A stretch of DNA of 6,807 nt from Methylovulum sp. Lineage in GTDB: Bacteria; Pseudomonadota; Gammaproteobacteria; Methylococcales; Methylomonadaceae. Positions 1 to 6,799 of this stretch are shown piece after piece. Within the stretch, counting starts at the first letter, position 1; each line of letters opens with the position of its first letter. The translations under genes were made by a program, and so were the position numbers. The stretch covers positions 1 to 6,807 of the forward strand of contig JAQTNZ010000143.1 of the NCBI GenBank assembly GCA_028713595.1, read 5' to 3'. A model generated the notes under the pieces. That model was not told the DNA's origin and did no database searches. It saw only the letters and a program-made list of their open reading frames with translations.

Positions 1-458
1 CGCGGGTCATCGCTGGGGCGGCGGCGGCAGATATGCCATTGTCGTTCTGGCTCTTGGCTTTTTCCGTGTTTTTGTTCCTATCCTTGGCCTTTGTCAAGCG
101 TTATGCAGAGTTACAGATACATGCGGGCATTAAAAAAAAATTGCATGGACGCGGTTATTACAGTTCAGATGCGCCTATCGTACAAATGATGGGTATTGCT
201 TCCGGTTACGCCTCCACGCTGGTTTTGGCGCTTTATCTTAATAGCAAGGAAGTTATATTGCTTTACCATACACCTGAAATTGTCTGGGGAGCCGTGCCGG
301 TGGTGGTGTTTTGGATAAGTTGGATGTGGATGCAAGCACATCGTGGCAATATGCACGATGATCCGGTTATTTTTGCCATTAAGGATAAGGCCAGCTTGTT
401 GGCGGGCTTGTCTTTCGCCCTGATTTTACTGGCGGGTATGCGGAGTTGGTCATGGTAA
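1..458 (+). CDS. UbiA-family polyprenyl-phosphate phosphoribosyltransferase, C-terminal part (5' end outside window)
   Basis: This is the C-terminal end of a UbiA-fold membrane prenyltransferase, probably the type that joins phosphoribosyl diphosphate to a polyprenyl phosphate (compare mycobacterial Rv3806c). The frame is open from base 3 with no stop before the ATG at 33. The codons upstream of that ATG read RVIAGAAAAD, which continues smoothly into the UbiA-like segment, so 33 is an internal Met and the gene is truncated by the window edge. Numbered from base 3, hydrophobic segments lie near residues 15-31, 58-79, 92-110 and 129-145. KRYAEL at 32-37 matches the conserved 'KRYAEL' after a UbiA membrane helix. 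A polar loop with HDDPVIFAIKDKAS (118-131) precedes the last helix. The catalytic Asp-rich motifs would lie upstream and cannot be checked. In related Gram-negative clusters this gene often carries an N-terminal HAD-type phosphatase-like domain, which is also out of view. The next gene overlaps its stop. The family call is fairly sure; the exact substrate is inferred from the two genes that follow. Confidence 0.85.
   Translation, partial: RVIAGAAAADMPLSFWLLAFSVFLFLSLAFVKRYAELQIHAGIKKKLHGRGYYSSDAPIVQMMGIASGYASTLVLALYLNSKEVILLYHTPEIVWGAVPVVVFWISWMWMQAHRGNMHDDPVIFAIKDKASLLAGLSFALILLAGMRSWSW
442..445 (+). promoter_or_regulatory. Ribosome binding site for the DprE1-like gene
   Basis: GGAG lies six bases before the ATG at 452. 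The longer reading frame could begin at a TTG at 446, but that codon directly abuts the GGAG and leaves no spacer. This site therefore favours the ATG at 452. It lies inside the end of the UbiA coding sequence, which fits translational coupling. Confidence 0.6.
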
Positions 459-1750
459 CGGTATCGTCATGGGGTAGGTTAAGCCGTCTTGAACATCAGG
501 TTAAGGTGTTGTCGGCACGCCATCAGGTGGCGGCGCAACTGCCAAGTGACCAACTAGGCCTTGTATACGGTATGGGGCGCAGTTACGGCGATGCCTGTTT
601 AAATCCGGGCGGCGTGTTATGGAATACCCAAGGGTTAAACCGCTTCATCCGTTTTGATGAAGACACCGGGCGGTTGGTCTGTGAAGCGGGAGTGTTGTTG
701 CGTGACATTCAGCAACTGTTTGTGCCTAGGGGCTGGATTCTGCCTGTGACCCCAGGAACCCAATTGATTACCGTAGGCGGGGCGATTGCCAACGATGTGC
801 ATGGCAAAAACCATCACCAATTAGGCTCTTTCGGTGACCACATCCACTGGCTTAAGCTCATCCGTACCGATGGTACGATGATAGACTGTTCACCTGATGT
901 GCAACCTGACTGGTTTGCCGCCACCATCGGCGGTTTGGGTTTGACTGGGGTCATCACCGAGGCACAAATACAGTTGCGCCGGATTCCTGGGCCTTGGCTA
1001 GTTGCCGAAACTTTTCCTTACCATTCTTTAACTGACTTTTTTCATTGGGCAGATAGCTCAGAAGCCGCGTGGGAGCATACCGTTTCCTGGATAGATTGCT
1101 TGCACGGTGGCACGGCGCGTGGGTTGTTCATGCGGGCTAATCCCATTCCGTCAGCTCCAAGGATCAGTCCTGCCAGCCGCAAGTTGGCGATGCCGTTTGT
1201 ACCGCCGATCTCGTTAGTCAATAAAATCTCCCTGCCACTGTTTAACAACGCGTATTTTTATCTGAAAAAACGCCAGCCAGAGCCGCAAATTGTCCATTAC
1301 GAAAATTTTTTTTACCCGCTGGACAATTTATTGAATTGGAACCGGATGTATGGCCCAACAGGATTCTTCCAGTACCAAAGCGTGTTGCCACGTTCGGTGG
1401 GGCTGGAGGCGACCCAAGCGATGCTGGCAGAAATTGCCCGTTGCGGTGAAGGCTCGTTTTTGGCGGTGCTGAAAACCTTCGGGGAACGGGAGGCCTTAGG
1501 CATGATGAGTTTCCCGCAGCCGGGTGTCACGTTAGCCTTGGACTTTCCCAATAAAGGCGAGCGGACGTTACGGTTGTTTGCACGTTTGGATGCGATTGTC
1601 CAGGAAGCCGAAGGGCGGCTATATCTCGCCAAAGATGCCAGGATGCCCCGCGATTTGTTCGTGGCCGGCTATCCTCGCCTTAATGAATTTATACACTACC
1701 GGGATCCGGGCATCAGTTCGGCCTTATCACGACGGCTAATAGGGGACTAA
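452..1750 (+). CDS. DprE1-like FAD-dependent oxidase (polyprenyl-phosphoryl-ribose 2'-oxidase)
   Basis: A 432-residue flavoprotein of the FAD_binding_4 / aldonolactone-oxidase superfamily. By homology to mycobacterial DprE1 it oxidises the C2' hydroxyl of polyprenyl-phosphoryl-ribose to a keto intermediate, acting at the cytoplasmic face of the inner membrane. Seen in the sequence: an N-terminal SSWGR, the FAD-binding GMGRSYGD at residues 40-47, a second FAD stretch from about 99 containing VTPGT, VGGAIA and HGKNHH (117-122, matching M. tuberculosis His132-His137), and YLAKDAR near the C-terminus, with Lys394 matching catalytic Lys418. The position matching the benzothiazinone-reactive Cys387 is Ala362, within TLALDFP. 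Length is slightly below mycobacterial DprE1 (461 residues), mainly because of a shorter N-terminus. I chose ATG 452 over TTG 446 on RBS spacing. The start overlaps the UbiA stop by seven bases, and the reductase gene begins two bases after the end. Family and partner are well supported; the stereochemistry of the product is inferred. Confidence 0.9.
   Translation: MVTVSSWGRLSRLEHQVKVLSARHQVAAQLPSDQLGLVYGMGRSYGDACLNPGGVLWNTQGLNRFIRFDEDTGRLVCEAGVLLRDIQQLFVPRGWILPVTPGTQLITVGGAIANDVHGKNHHQLGSFGDHIHWLKLIRTDGTMIDCSPDVQPDWFAATIGGLGLTGVITEAQIQLRRIPGPWLVAETFPYHSLTDFFHWADSSEAAWEHTVSWIDCLHGGTARGLFMRANPIPSAPRISPASRKLAMPFVPPISLVNKISLPLFNNAYFYLKKRQPEPQIVHYENFFYPLDNLLNWNRMYGPTGFFQYQSVLPRSVGLEATQAMLAEIARCGEGSFLAVLKTFGEREALGMMSFPQPGVTLALDFPNKGERTLRLFARLDAIVQEAEGRLYLAKDARMPRDLFVAGYPRLNEFIHYRDPGISSALSRRLIGD
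1741..1746 (+). promoter_or_regulatory. Ribosome binding site supporting a GTG start
   Basis: AGGGGA lies six bases before the GTG at 1753 (seven from its last G), inside the final codons of the preceding gene. No ATG occurs near this position in the frame of the next gene, so this purine-rich site supports GTG as the true start. Confidence 0.6.
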
Positions 1751-1752
1751 CA

Positions 1753-2505
1753 GTGCCAGACAACACGAAAAAAATCGTTATTATAGGCGCCACTTCGGCC
1801 ATTGCCCATGCGTGCGCACGGTTATGGGCCCTCGGTGCAGCCGAGTTCTTTTTGGTCGGGCGTGATCCAGAAAAATTACGGCAAGCCGCTGAAGATTTGA
1901 CTGTCCGTGGCGCCGGACAGGTGGCAACCTATGTGCTGGATGCCAATGAATTGGCAAAGCATCCGGCAATGTTGGCCCGTTGTTTTGAGACGTTGGGGCG
2001 TATTGATATTGCCTTGATAGCCCACGGGACGCTGCCTGACCAAGCGGCCTGCGAGCAGGATGTTAATCTGGCCTTGCAAGAATTTTCCAGCAATGGCTTA
2101 AGTGTCATTGCCTTATTGACCTTGTTGGCTAACCGCATGGAAGCCCAAGGTTCTGGCACATTGGCGGTTATTTCTTCGGTGGCGGGTGATCGGGGGCGGC
2201 CATCGAATTACCTTTACGGGACTGCTAAGGCCGCCGTCACCACCTTTTGCGAAGGCCTACGCGGCAGATTGTACAAGGCGGGCGTACATGTCATCACCAT
2301 CAAGCCGGGGTTTGTCGATACGCCCATGACCCAAGGCTTGCCTTTGCCAAAACTACTGGTGGCTTCGCCAGAAGCCGTTGCCAAGAGCATTTGCCAAGCT
2401 ATCGAAAAACGCACCAATACGCTGTACACGCCTGCATTTTGGTGGGCAATTATGTTGGTCATCAAACATATTCCGACATTCATTTTTAAGCGGGCCCGGT
2501 TATGA
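1753..2505 (+). CDS. DprE2-like short-chain dehydrogenase (keto-intermediate reductase)
   Basis: A 250-residue classical SDR, likely the NAD(P)H-dependent partner that reduces the 2'-keto sugar made by the DprE1-like enzyme, giving polyprenyl-phosphoryl-arabinose. Visible features: an N-terminal Rossmann nucleotide loop GATSAIA (12-18), where the usual last glycine of GxxxGxG is Ala; AHG at 91-93 in place of the usual NAG; and the catalytic set Ser142 (in VISSVAG), Tyr155 and Lys159 (YGTAK). PGFVDTPM at 185-192 is the usual post-active-site segment. The C-terminus (about 221-250) is hydrophobic then basic, with IPTFIFKR, which suggests peripheral contact with the membrane where the lipid substrate sits. 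Start is GTG with a good RBS and a two-base gap from the oxidase gene. The stop overlaps the next start as ATGA, so the downstream membrane protein is probably translationally coupled. The SDR call is certain; the DprE2 role rests on adjacency to the DprE1-like gene. Confidence 0.88.
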   Translation: MPDNTKKIVIIGATSAIAHACARLWALGAAEFFLVGRDPEKLRQAAEDLTVRGAGQVATYVLDANELAKHPAMLARCFETLGRIDIALIAHGTLPDQAACEQDVNLALQEFSSNGLSVIALLTLLANRMEAQGSGTLAVISSVAGDRGRPSNYLYGTAKAAVTTFCEGLRGRLYKAGVHVITIKPGFVDTPMTQGLPLPKLLVASPEAVAKSICQAIEKRTNTLYTPAFWWAIMLVIKHIPTFIFKRARL

Positions 2506-4457
2506 AATCTAATGGGAAATTTAAGACGGCTAGCCTAGCGAATTTCTTTTTCCCTGGATTTTTGTTAATAACGGTCTTAGCCATATTTGTTCCTTTCATC
2601 CCGTCGTTACCTAATGCCTCCCTTGATCCGTCATGGATTCTCGGCATGAACCAAGCATTGGCACAACATTTTGTGTTTGGAAAGGATATTATTTATACCT
2701 GTGGCCCTTATGCCTCAATTCTTACCCGTGCTTATCACCCTGCGACCGATAATAGTATGGTTTTCGGGAGTCTGTATTTAGGCGTTTGCTTTTGGTATGC
2801 CCTCATTTTTATTGGCAAAAAAATATCATTTGTCTGGCCTTTGGTCTTGGTGTTGGCCCTTGCGGCATTAACATTCCCTAAAGAACTAATGTTAAATATG
2901 GGCAGGGACACCTTATTTTTTCTTTATCCCCTCATTATTTCTTTGATTGCTTATCGGTTGACATTGCCTGAAGATAGCAAAAAGGGATTGGAGATCAATA
3001 AACAAACCCCATTGGTGATGGCTATCCTTTTGTCAGCTTTAGGTTTGCTGCCTTTGATAAAAGGCTCCCTGCTTATCATTTGCTTGGCGGAAATGACATT
3101 ATGTGTTTCAATTTTATGGTTTAATAAATTGAAAATGCTGGCATTTATCGTCATGATAATCCCGTTGGCCTCAATGGTTATTTTCTGGATATGTGCAGGG
3201 CAACCCATTATTGGCTTATCTTATTACCTTATCAATATAATGCCCATAATTTCTGGCTACACTGAAGCCATGGCTATTGGCCCTGAAGCCTTCCAAGTAA
3301 AAGAACTGGTTGTTTTTATATTGTCTGCCGTAGCTATTTTGTCCGTAACAGTAACCACAAAAAATACGACACTATTTTCTAGGCTATTTTTATTTTTATC
3401 TTTCACGGTATTTCTTTTTCTTGCTTTCAAGGGAGGCTTTGTCCGCCATGACGCTACCCATGCCCTTGTGTGTGGTATCGCAATATTGACAGCCCCCTTG
3501 CTGCTCCATTTTGTCTTAGAACACAGGCATCTTAACAAAGTTGTGGTTTTATCAGTCATTTCTTGGCTGATAATTGATCAATCTTATACGCCCGTTTTAA
3601 TTGAAAATAAAATTCAAAATATAGCCCATGTCTATACGGATGCCTACATTGGTTTAGAAAGCAGGATTAATAACAGACAAGCACTCCCTGATGCTTTCTA
3701 TAAAAAAATGGCTGAATTGAAAAAAGAAAGCCAGTTTCCAATCTTAGAAGGTACAACCGACATTTACTCCTTTGACCAGTCGTATTTGATTGCCTCTGGC
3801 AATGACTGGCAGCCCCGCCCTGTATTTCAAAGCAATTCGGTATATACTCAGGGATTGGCGCAGATCAACGTTTCCCATCTATTGGCTGAACATGCACCTG
3901 ATAATATTATTTTTAAGATACAGCCCATTGATGGCAGGTTTCCTGCGCAGGAAGATGGCTTAAGCTGGCCTGTTTTGTTGGCTAATTACTATCCATCCCA
4001 AACGATTAACGACCATCTTTTTTTGAAAAAGCGCACGTCTATAATAAAACCGGAAAAAATAGAGGTTTTCAAGAAGGAATATGAGTTTGAAGCTGACGTT
4101 GTTATTCCAGAATCTTTAGAGCCATTGTTTGCAGAAATTGAAATAAAACCAACCCTCTTAGGACGGCTTATTGCAATTTTATATAAGCCATTGGCGCATA
4201 TAAAAATTAATGTTGAACTTGAAAATGGGGCTAAACAAAGTTACCGGGTTATTCCAGGCGTGGCAAAATCAGGATTCATAATCTCGCCACTAATAAATGA
4301 TGCTAAAGAGTTTTCATTTTTTTATGCTAATCAAGGTAAATTAAGCAATAAAAAAGTAAGGTTGATAAATATTTATGAAAAAGGCATAAAATCGCTATTT
4401 TGGAATAACAAGTACACACTTACGTTTAGTAAAGTTAAATTAGGTGGTGATTTATAA
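2502..4457 (+). CDS. Polytopic membrane protein with C-terminal soluble domain; candidate GT-C-type glycosyltransferase
   Basis: I do not recognise a named family. The 651-residue protein has a first hydrophobic helix at about 12-33, then a long polar loop (about 34-86) holding LDPSW (Asp42) and GKDIIYTCGPY (60-70). About ten further hydrophobic stretches follow, up to about 360. A polar motif FVRHDATH (313-320) lies between late helices. Residues about 365-651 are soluble and include WQPRPVFQSNSVYT (436-449). This layout of many helices, an acidic residue in the first outer loop and a C-terminal periplasmic-type domain is that of GT-C transferases using polyprenyl-phosphate sugars. With the donor-making genes directly upstream, a transferase moving the pentose onto a glycan or protein is a reasonable inference, not shown. 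A flippase or polymerase role is an alternative. The start ATG overlaps the reductase stop (ATGA) and has no strong RBS. The gene is much more AT-rich than its neighbours, especially at its 3' end, which may reflect separate acquisition. Confidence 0.8.
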   Translation: MKSNGKFKTASLANFFFPGFLLITVLAIFVPFIPSLPNASLDPSWILGMNQALAQHFVFGKDIIYTCGPYASILTRAYHPATDNSMVFGSLYLGVCFWYALIFIGKKISFVWPLVLVLALAALTFPKELMLNMGRDTLFFLYPLIISLIAYRLTLPEDSKKGLEINKQTPLVMAILLSALGLLPLIKGSLLIICLAEMTLCVSILWFNKLKMLAFIVMIIPLASMVIFWICAGQPIIGLSYYLINIMPIISGYTEAMAIGPEAFQVKELVVFILSAVAILSVTVTTKNTTLFSRLFLFLSFTVFLFLAFKGGFVRHDATHALVCGIAILTAPLLLHFVLEHRHLNKVVVLSVISWLIIDQSYTPVLIENKIQNIAHVYTDAYIGLESRINNRQALPDAFYKKMAELKKESQFPILEGTTDIYSFDQSYLIASGNDWQPRPVFQSNSVYTQGLAQINVSHLLAEHAPDNIIFKIQPIDGRFPAQEDGLSWPVLLANYYPSQTINDHLFLKKRTSIIKPEKIEVFKKEYEFEADVVIPESLEPLFAEIEIKPTLLGRLIAILYKPLAHIKINVELENGAKQSYRVIPGVAKSGFIISPLINDAKEFSFFYANQGKLSNKKVRLINIYEKGIKSLFWNNKYTLTFSKVKLGGDL

Positions 4458-4566
4458 AGTGATGACATTGGTAAAAACATACAATAATCTTGTAGCTCTC
4501 TTAAAATAAGATAAGCGTATATCTAAATAATTTCTAACATTCACGACTAGATAACCAAGGCCATCC
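4458..4566 (+). promoter_or_regulatory. AT-rich intergenic gap, possible weak promoter
   Basis: This is the only sizeable gap in the cluster (109 bases). A weak sigma70-like pair is ATGACA (4462-4467), then 17 bases, then TAATCT (4485-4490); the -35 is close to consensus but the -10 is poor. TAAAAT at 4502-4507 is another -10 candidate without a good -35. A small AGATA/TATCT inverted repeat (4509-4524, six-base loop) is too weak to be a terminator, and no GC-rich hairpin with a T run is present. Read-through from upstream seems likely, with or without an internal promoter. AAGG at 4557-4560 is a plausible RBS six bases before the next ATG. Confidence 0.3.
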
Positions 4567-5505
4567 ATGAAAAGCAAAAAAATTATTCTTCCTGGTGGGG
4601 CAGGGCTGGTCGGCCAAAACCTAGTGGCCCGTCTCAAAGCCAAAGGTTACACCGACATTGTTGTTCTTGACAAGCACCGTAACAATCTTGAGGTGCTAAA
4701 GCGGGTGCAACCGGATATTGTCGCCGAATATGCCGATTTGGCACAAACGGGCGATTGGCTTAAGCATTTTGCCCAGGCCGATGTTGTAGTTATGTTGCAG
4801 GCGCAAATTGGCGGTAACGATTATCAAGACTTTGTCCGTAACAACCTTGATGCCACCCGCCTGATTCTCGAAGCTATCAAAGCTAACAATAGGGCTTATC
4901 TTGTCCATATCAGTTCATCGGTAGTGGAATCGGTTGCCGATGATTTTTATACCCGCACGAAAAAAGATCAGGAGCGCATGGTCTTGGAAAGTGGTGTATA
5001 TTGCCCGATTTTGCGGCCTACCTTGATGTTTGGCTGGTTTGACCGTAAGCATTTAGGTTGGCTCTCGCGTTTTATGAAAAAAGTGCCGGTGTTCCCGATA
5101 CCGGGAGATGGCCGCTATATGCGCCAACCGTTGTACGTCGGGGATTTTTGCAACATCATCATCAGTTGCATCGAACATCAGGTGACGGATGGCGTGTACA
5201 ACATTTCCGGCCATGAAAAAGTCGATTATATCGATATTATCCGTGCCATCAAGAAGGCTACCCAGGCAAGGGCTTGGATTGTCAAAATCCCTTACCCTTT
5301 ATTTTATGCCTTGCTATGGGTTTGGGGCAGGTTTGACAAAAATCCCCCGTTCACTACCCAGCAATTGGCGGCTTTAGGCGCCAAAGATGAATTTGAGGTT
5401 ATCGACTGGCCAGGTATTTTTGGCGTGCCATACACACCGTTTGTCAACGCCATTGAAGAAACCTTCAATGACAAACAGTATAGCAACGTAGTTTTGGAGT
5501 TTTGA
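4567..5505 (+). CDS. NAD-dependent epimerase/dehydratase-like protein (extended SDR)
   Basis: A 312-residue extended SDR of the sugar-nucleotide epimerase/dehydratase type, predicted cytoplasmic. Seen: the N-terminal Rossmann motif GGAGLVG (10-16, glycines at 10, 13 and 16) after a short beta strand, an acidic residue at the end of the second strand (VVLDKH, Asp35) consistent with NAD(H) preference, Ser116-118 in HISSS, and the catalytic Tyr128 and Lys132 (YTRTK). The substrate-side segment LRPTLMFG (149-156) and RQPLYVGDF (186-194) are typical of this family. Length is normal. The C-terminal third (about 240-312) includes a hydrophobic stretch, [14 protein letters not shown], which could allow membrane contact. 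The substrate cannot be told from sequence: it could be a nucleotide sugar or a lipid-linked sugar. ATG 4567 has AAGG six bases upstream. The next gene starts one base after the stop, so the two are almost surely co-translated and probably act in the same pathway. Confidence 0.85.
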   Translation: MKSKKIILPGGAGLVGQNLVARLKAKGYTDIVVLDKHRNNLEVLKRVQPDIVAEYADLAQTGDWLKHFAQADVVVMLQAQIGGNDYQDFVRNNLDATRLILEAIKANNRAYLVHISSSVVESVADDFYTRTKKDQERMVLESGVYCPILRPTLMFGWFDRKHLGWLSRFMKKVPVFPIPGDGRYMRQPLYVGDFCNIIISCIEHQVTDGVYNISGHEKVDYIDIIRAIKKATQARAWIVKIPYPLFYALLWVWGRFDKNPPFTTQQLAALGAKDEFEVIDWPGIFGVPYTPFVNAIEETFNDKQYSNVVLEF

Positions 5506-5506
5506 T

Positions 5507-6799
5507 ATGGGGCAGCGTATCGCTGTTTTAGGTGCCGGGCCTATGGGCTTGGCGGTGGCTTATCAGTTGGCGCGTGACGGCCATCAGCCCGTCGTGTTTG
5601 AAGCCGATGACCGTGTTGGCGGTATGGCGGCGGCTTTTGATTTTTCCGGCTTGACCATCGAGCGGTACTACCACTTCCATTGCATTTCCGATACAGCTTT
5701 TTTGGCGATGCTGGATGACTTGGGCTTGGCAGGGCGGATGCACTGGGTGACGACCAAAATGGGCTATTGGTATCAAGGGCGGTTGCAAGCATGGGGCAAC
5801 CCCGTTGCCTTGCTGACATTTAAAGGCTTAAGTCTGGTCGCCAAATTCCGTTATGGCCTCCATGCTTTCTTATGTACTAAGCGTGATGATTGGCGGCCAT
5901 TGGACGGCGTTGAAGCCAGTGGGTGGATTAAACGCTGGGTAGGTGCAGAGGCTTATGAGGTGTTATGGCGTAGGCTGTTTGACTATAAATTTTATGATTA
6001 CGCCGACAACCTGTCGGCGGCATGGATAGCCAGCCGCATCCGCAGAATTGGCCGCTCACGTTACAACCTGTTCCGCGAAAAGCTGGGCTATTTAGAAGGT
6101 GGTTCAGACACTTTGCTGCAAGCCATGCGCACGGCAATCGAAGGCTTGGGCGGGGAAGTCCGTCTCAGTACCCCGGTCAATAAGGTTGGCATCAGCGATG
6201 GCAGCGTCTGCGGTGTTGAAGCTGGCGGACAGTTTGAGGCTTTTGCCAAAGTTATCAGCACCATTCCCTTGCCTTATATCCCACGGATCATGCCAGATTT
6301 GCCCGCTGAGATTTTGCAACGCTTCCAAGCCATCAACAATATTGCCGTAGTGTGTGTCATCGTTAAGCTGCGATTGGCCTTGAGCGAAAATTTTTGGTTG
6401 AACATCAATGACCCCGACATGGACATTCCGGGTTTGGTGGAATACAGCAATTTGCGGCCACTGGATGGGCATATCGTTTATGTCCCTTTCTATATGCCCG
6501 GCGAACACCCCAAATTTGCCGAAGCCGATCAAGTCTTTTTGGATAAGGTGCGCGGCTACTTGAAAAAAATTAACCCTAACTTAAGCGATGATGATTTCAT
6601 CAGCTTACAGGCCAGCCGTTATCGGTTTGCGCAACCGATTTGCGGGCCGGGCTATTTGGCGAAACTTCCGCCTGTGGCTTTGCCTGTCAAGGGCTTGTGG
6701 GTCGCGGACACCTCTTATTATTACCCCGAAGATAGGGGCATTTCTGAGAGCATTGACTTTGGCCAAAAGATGGCGAAGCAGGCGGTTAGCGGTGATTAA
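5507..6799 (+). CDS. FAD-dependent oxidoreductase, amine-oxidase / protoporphyrinogen-oxidase-like fold
   Basis: A 430-residue flavoprotein with the two-part FAD site of the amine-oxidase superfamily. The N-terminal dinucleotide motif is GAGPMG (9-14). Glu32 ends the second strand and would bind the FAD ribose, and DDRVGGM follows at 34-40. The C-terminal FAD segment starts at [18 protein letters not shown] (397-414). In between are IERYYHF (51-57), TKMGYWYQG (83-91), [12 protein letters not shown] (169-180) and LGYLEGGS (193-200). These are features I associate with an uncharacterised oxidoreductase group frequent in exopolysaccharide and envelope loci. No transmembrane helix is evident. It is a distant relative of UDP-galactopyranose mutase, carotenoid desaturases and protoporphyrinogen oxidase, but its motifs do not support any of those specific activities. 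ATG 5507 has GGAG at 5496-5499, seven bases upstream, and follows the epimerase-like gene by one base. The frame is intact and ends eight bases before the window edge. The fold is sure; the reaction is unknown. Confidence 0.87.
   Translation: MGQRIAVLGAGPMGLAVAYQLARDGHQPVVFEADDRVGGMAAAFDFSGLTIERYYHFHCISDTAFLAMLDDLGLAGRMHWVTTKMGYWYQGRLQAWGNPVALLTFKGLSLVAKFRYGLHAFLCTKRDDWRPLDGVEASGWIKRWVGAEAYEVLWRRLFDYKFYDYADNLSAAWIASRIRRIGRSRYNLFREKLGYLEGGSDTLLQAMRTAIEGLGGEVRLSTPVNKVGISDGSVCGVEAGGQFEAFAKVISTIPLPYIPRIMPDLPAEILQRFQAINNIAVVCVIVKLRLALSENFWLNINDPDMDIPGLVEYSNLRPLDGHIVYVPFYMPGEHPKFAEADQVFLDKVRGYLKKINPNLSDDDFISLQASRYRFAQPICGPGYLAKLPPVALPVKGLWVADTSYYYPEDRGISESIDFGQKMAKQAVSGD

Noticed and set aside
446..451. 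TTG at 446 as the start of the DprE1-like gene
   Set aside because: It directly follows the GGAG with no spacer, while the ATG at 452 has six-base spacing. The two extra residues add no conserved sequence.
1306..1313. Run of eight T in the DprE1-like gene
   Set aside because: It encodes two phenylalanines (NFFY) in an ordinary context. It is shorter than typical phase-variable tracts, and nothing else points to switching.
1312..1632. 106-residue open frame on the minus strand
   Set aside because: It is antisense to the conserved C-terminal half of the DprE1-like gene and has no family features.
4509..4524. Small inverted repeat AGATA/TATCT in the gap
   Set aside because: A five-pair AT-rich stem with one G-C pair and no following T run is too weak for a terminator and expected by chance in AT-rich DNA.
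4452..4643. 63-residue minus-strand frame covering the intergenic gap
   Set aside because: It runs into the Rossmann motif coding of the epimerase-like gene on the opposite strand, and its sequence looks like random translation.
6104..6532. 142-residue open frame on the minus strand
   Set aside because: It lies wholly inside the FAD oxidoreductase gene, shows no recognisable domain or RBS, and the plus-strand protein has clear family motifs.
5507..6799. UDP-galactopyranose mutase (Glf) as identity of the last gene
   Set aside because: Only the general FAD-binding motif is shared. The segments after it ([24 protein letters not shown]) fit a different, uncharacterised oxidoreductase group.
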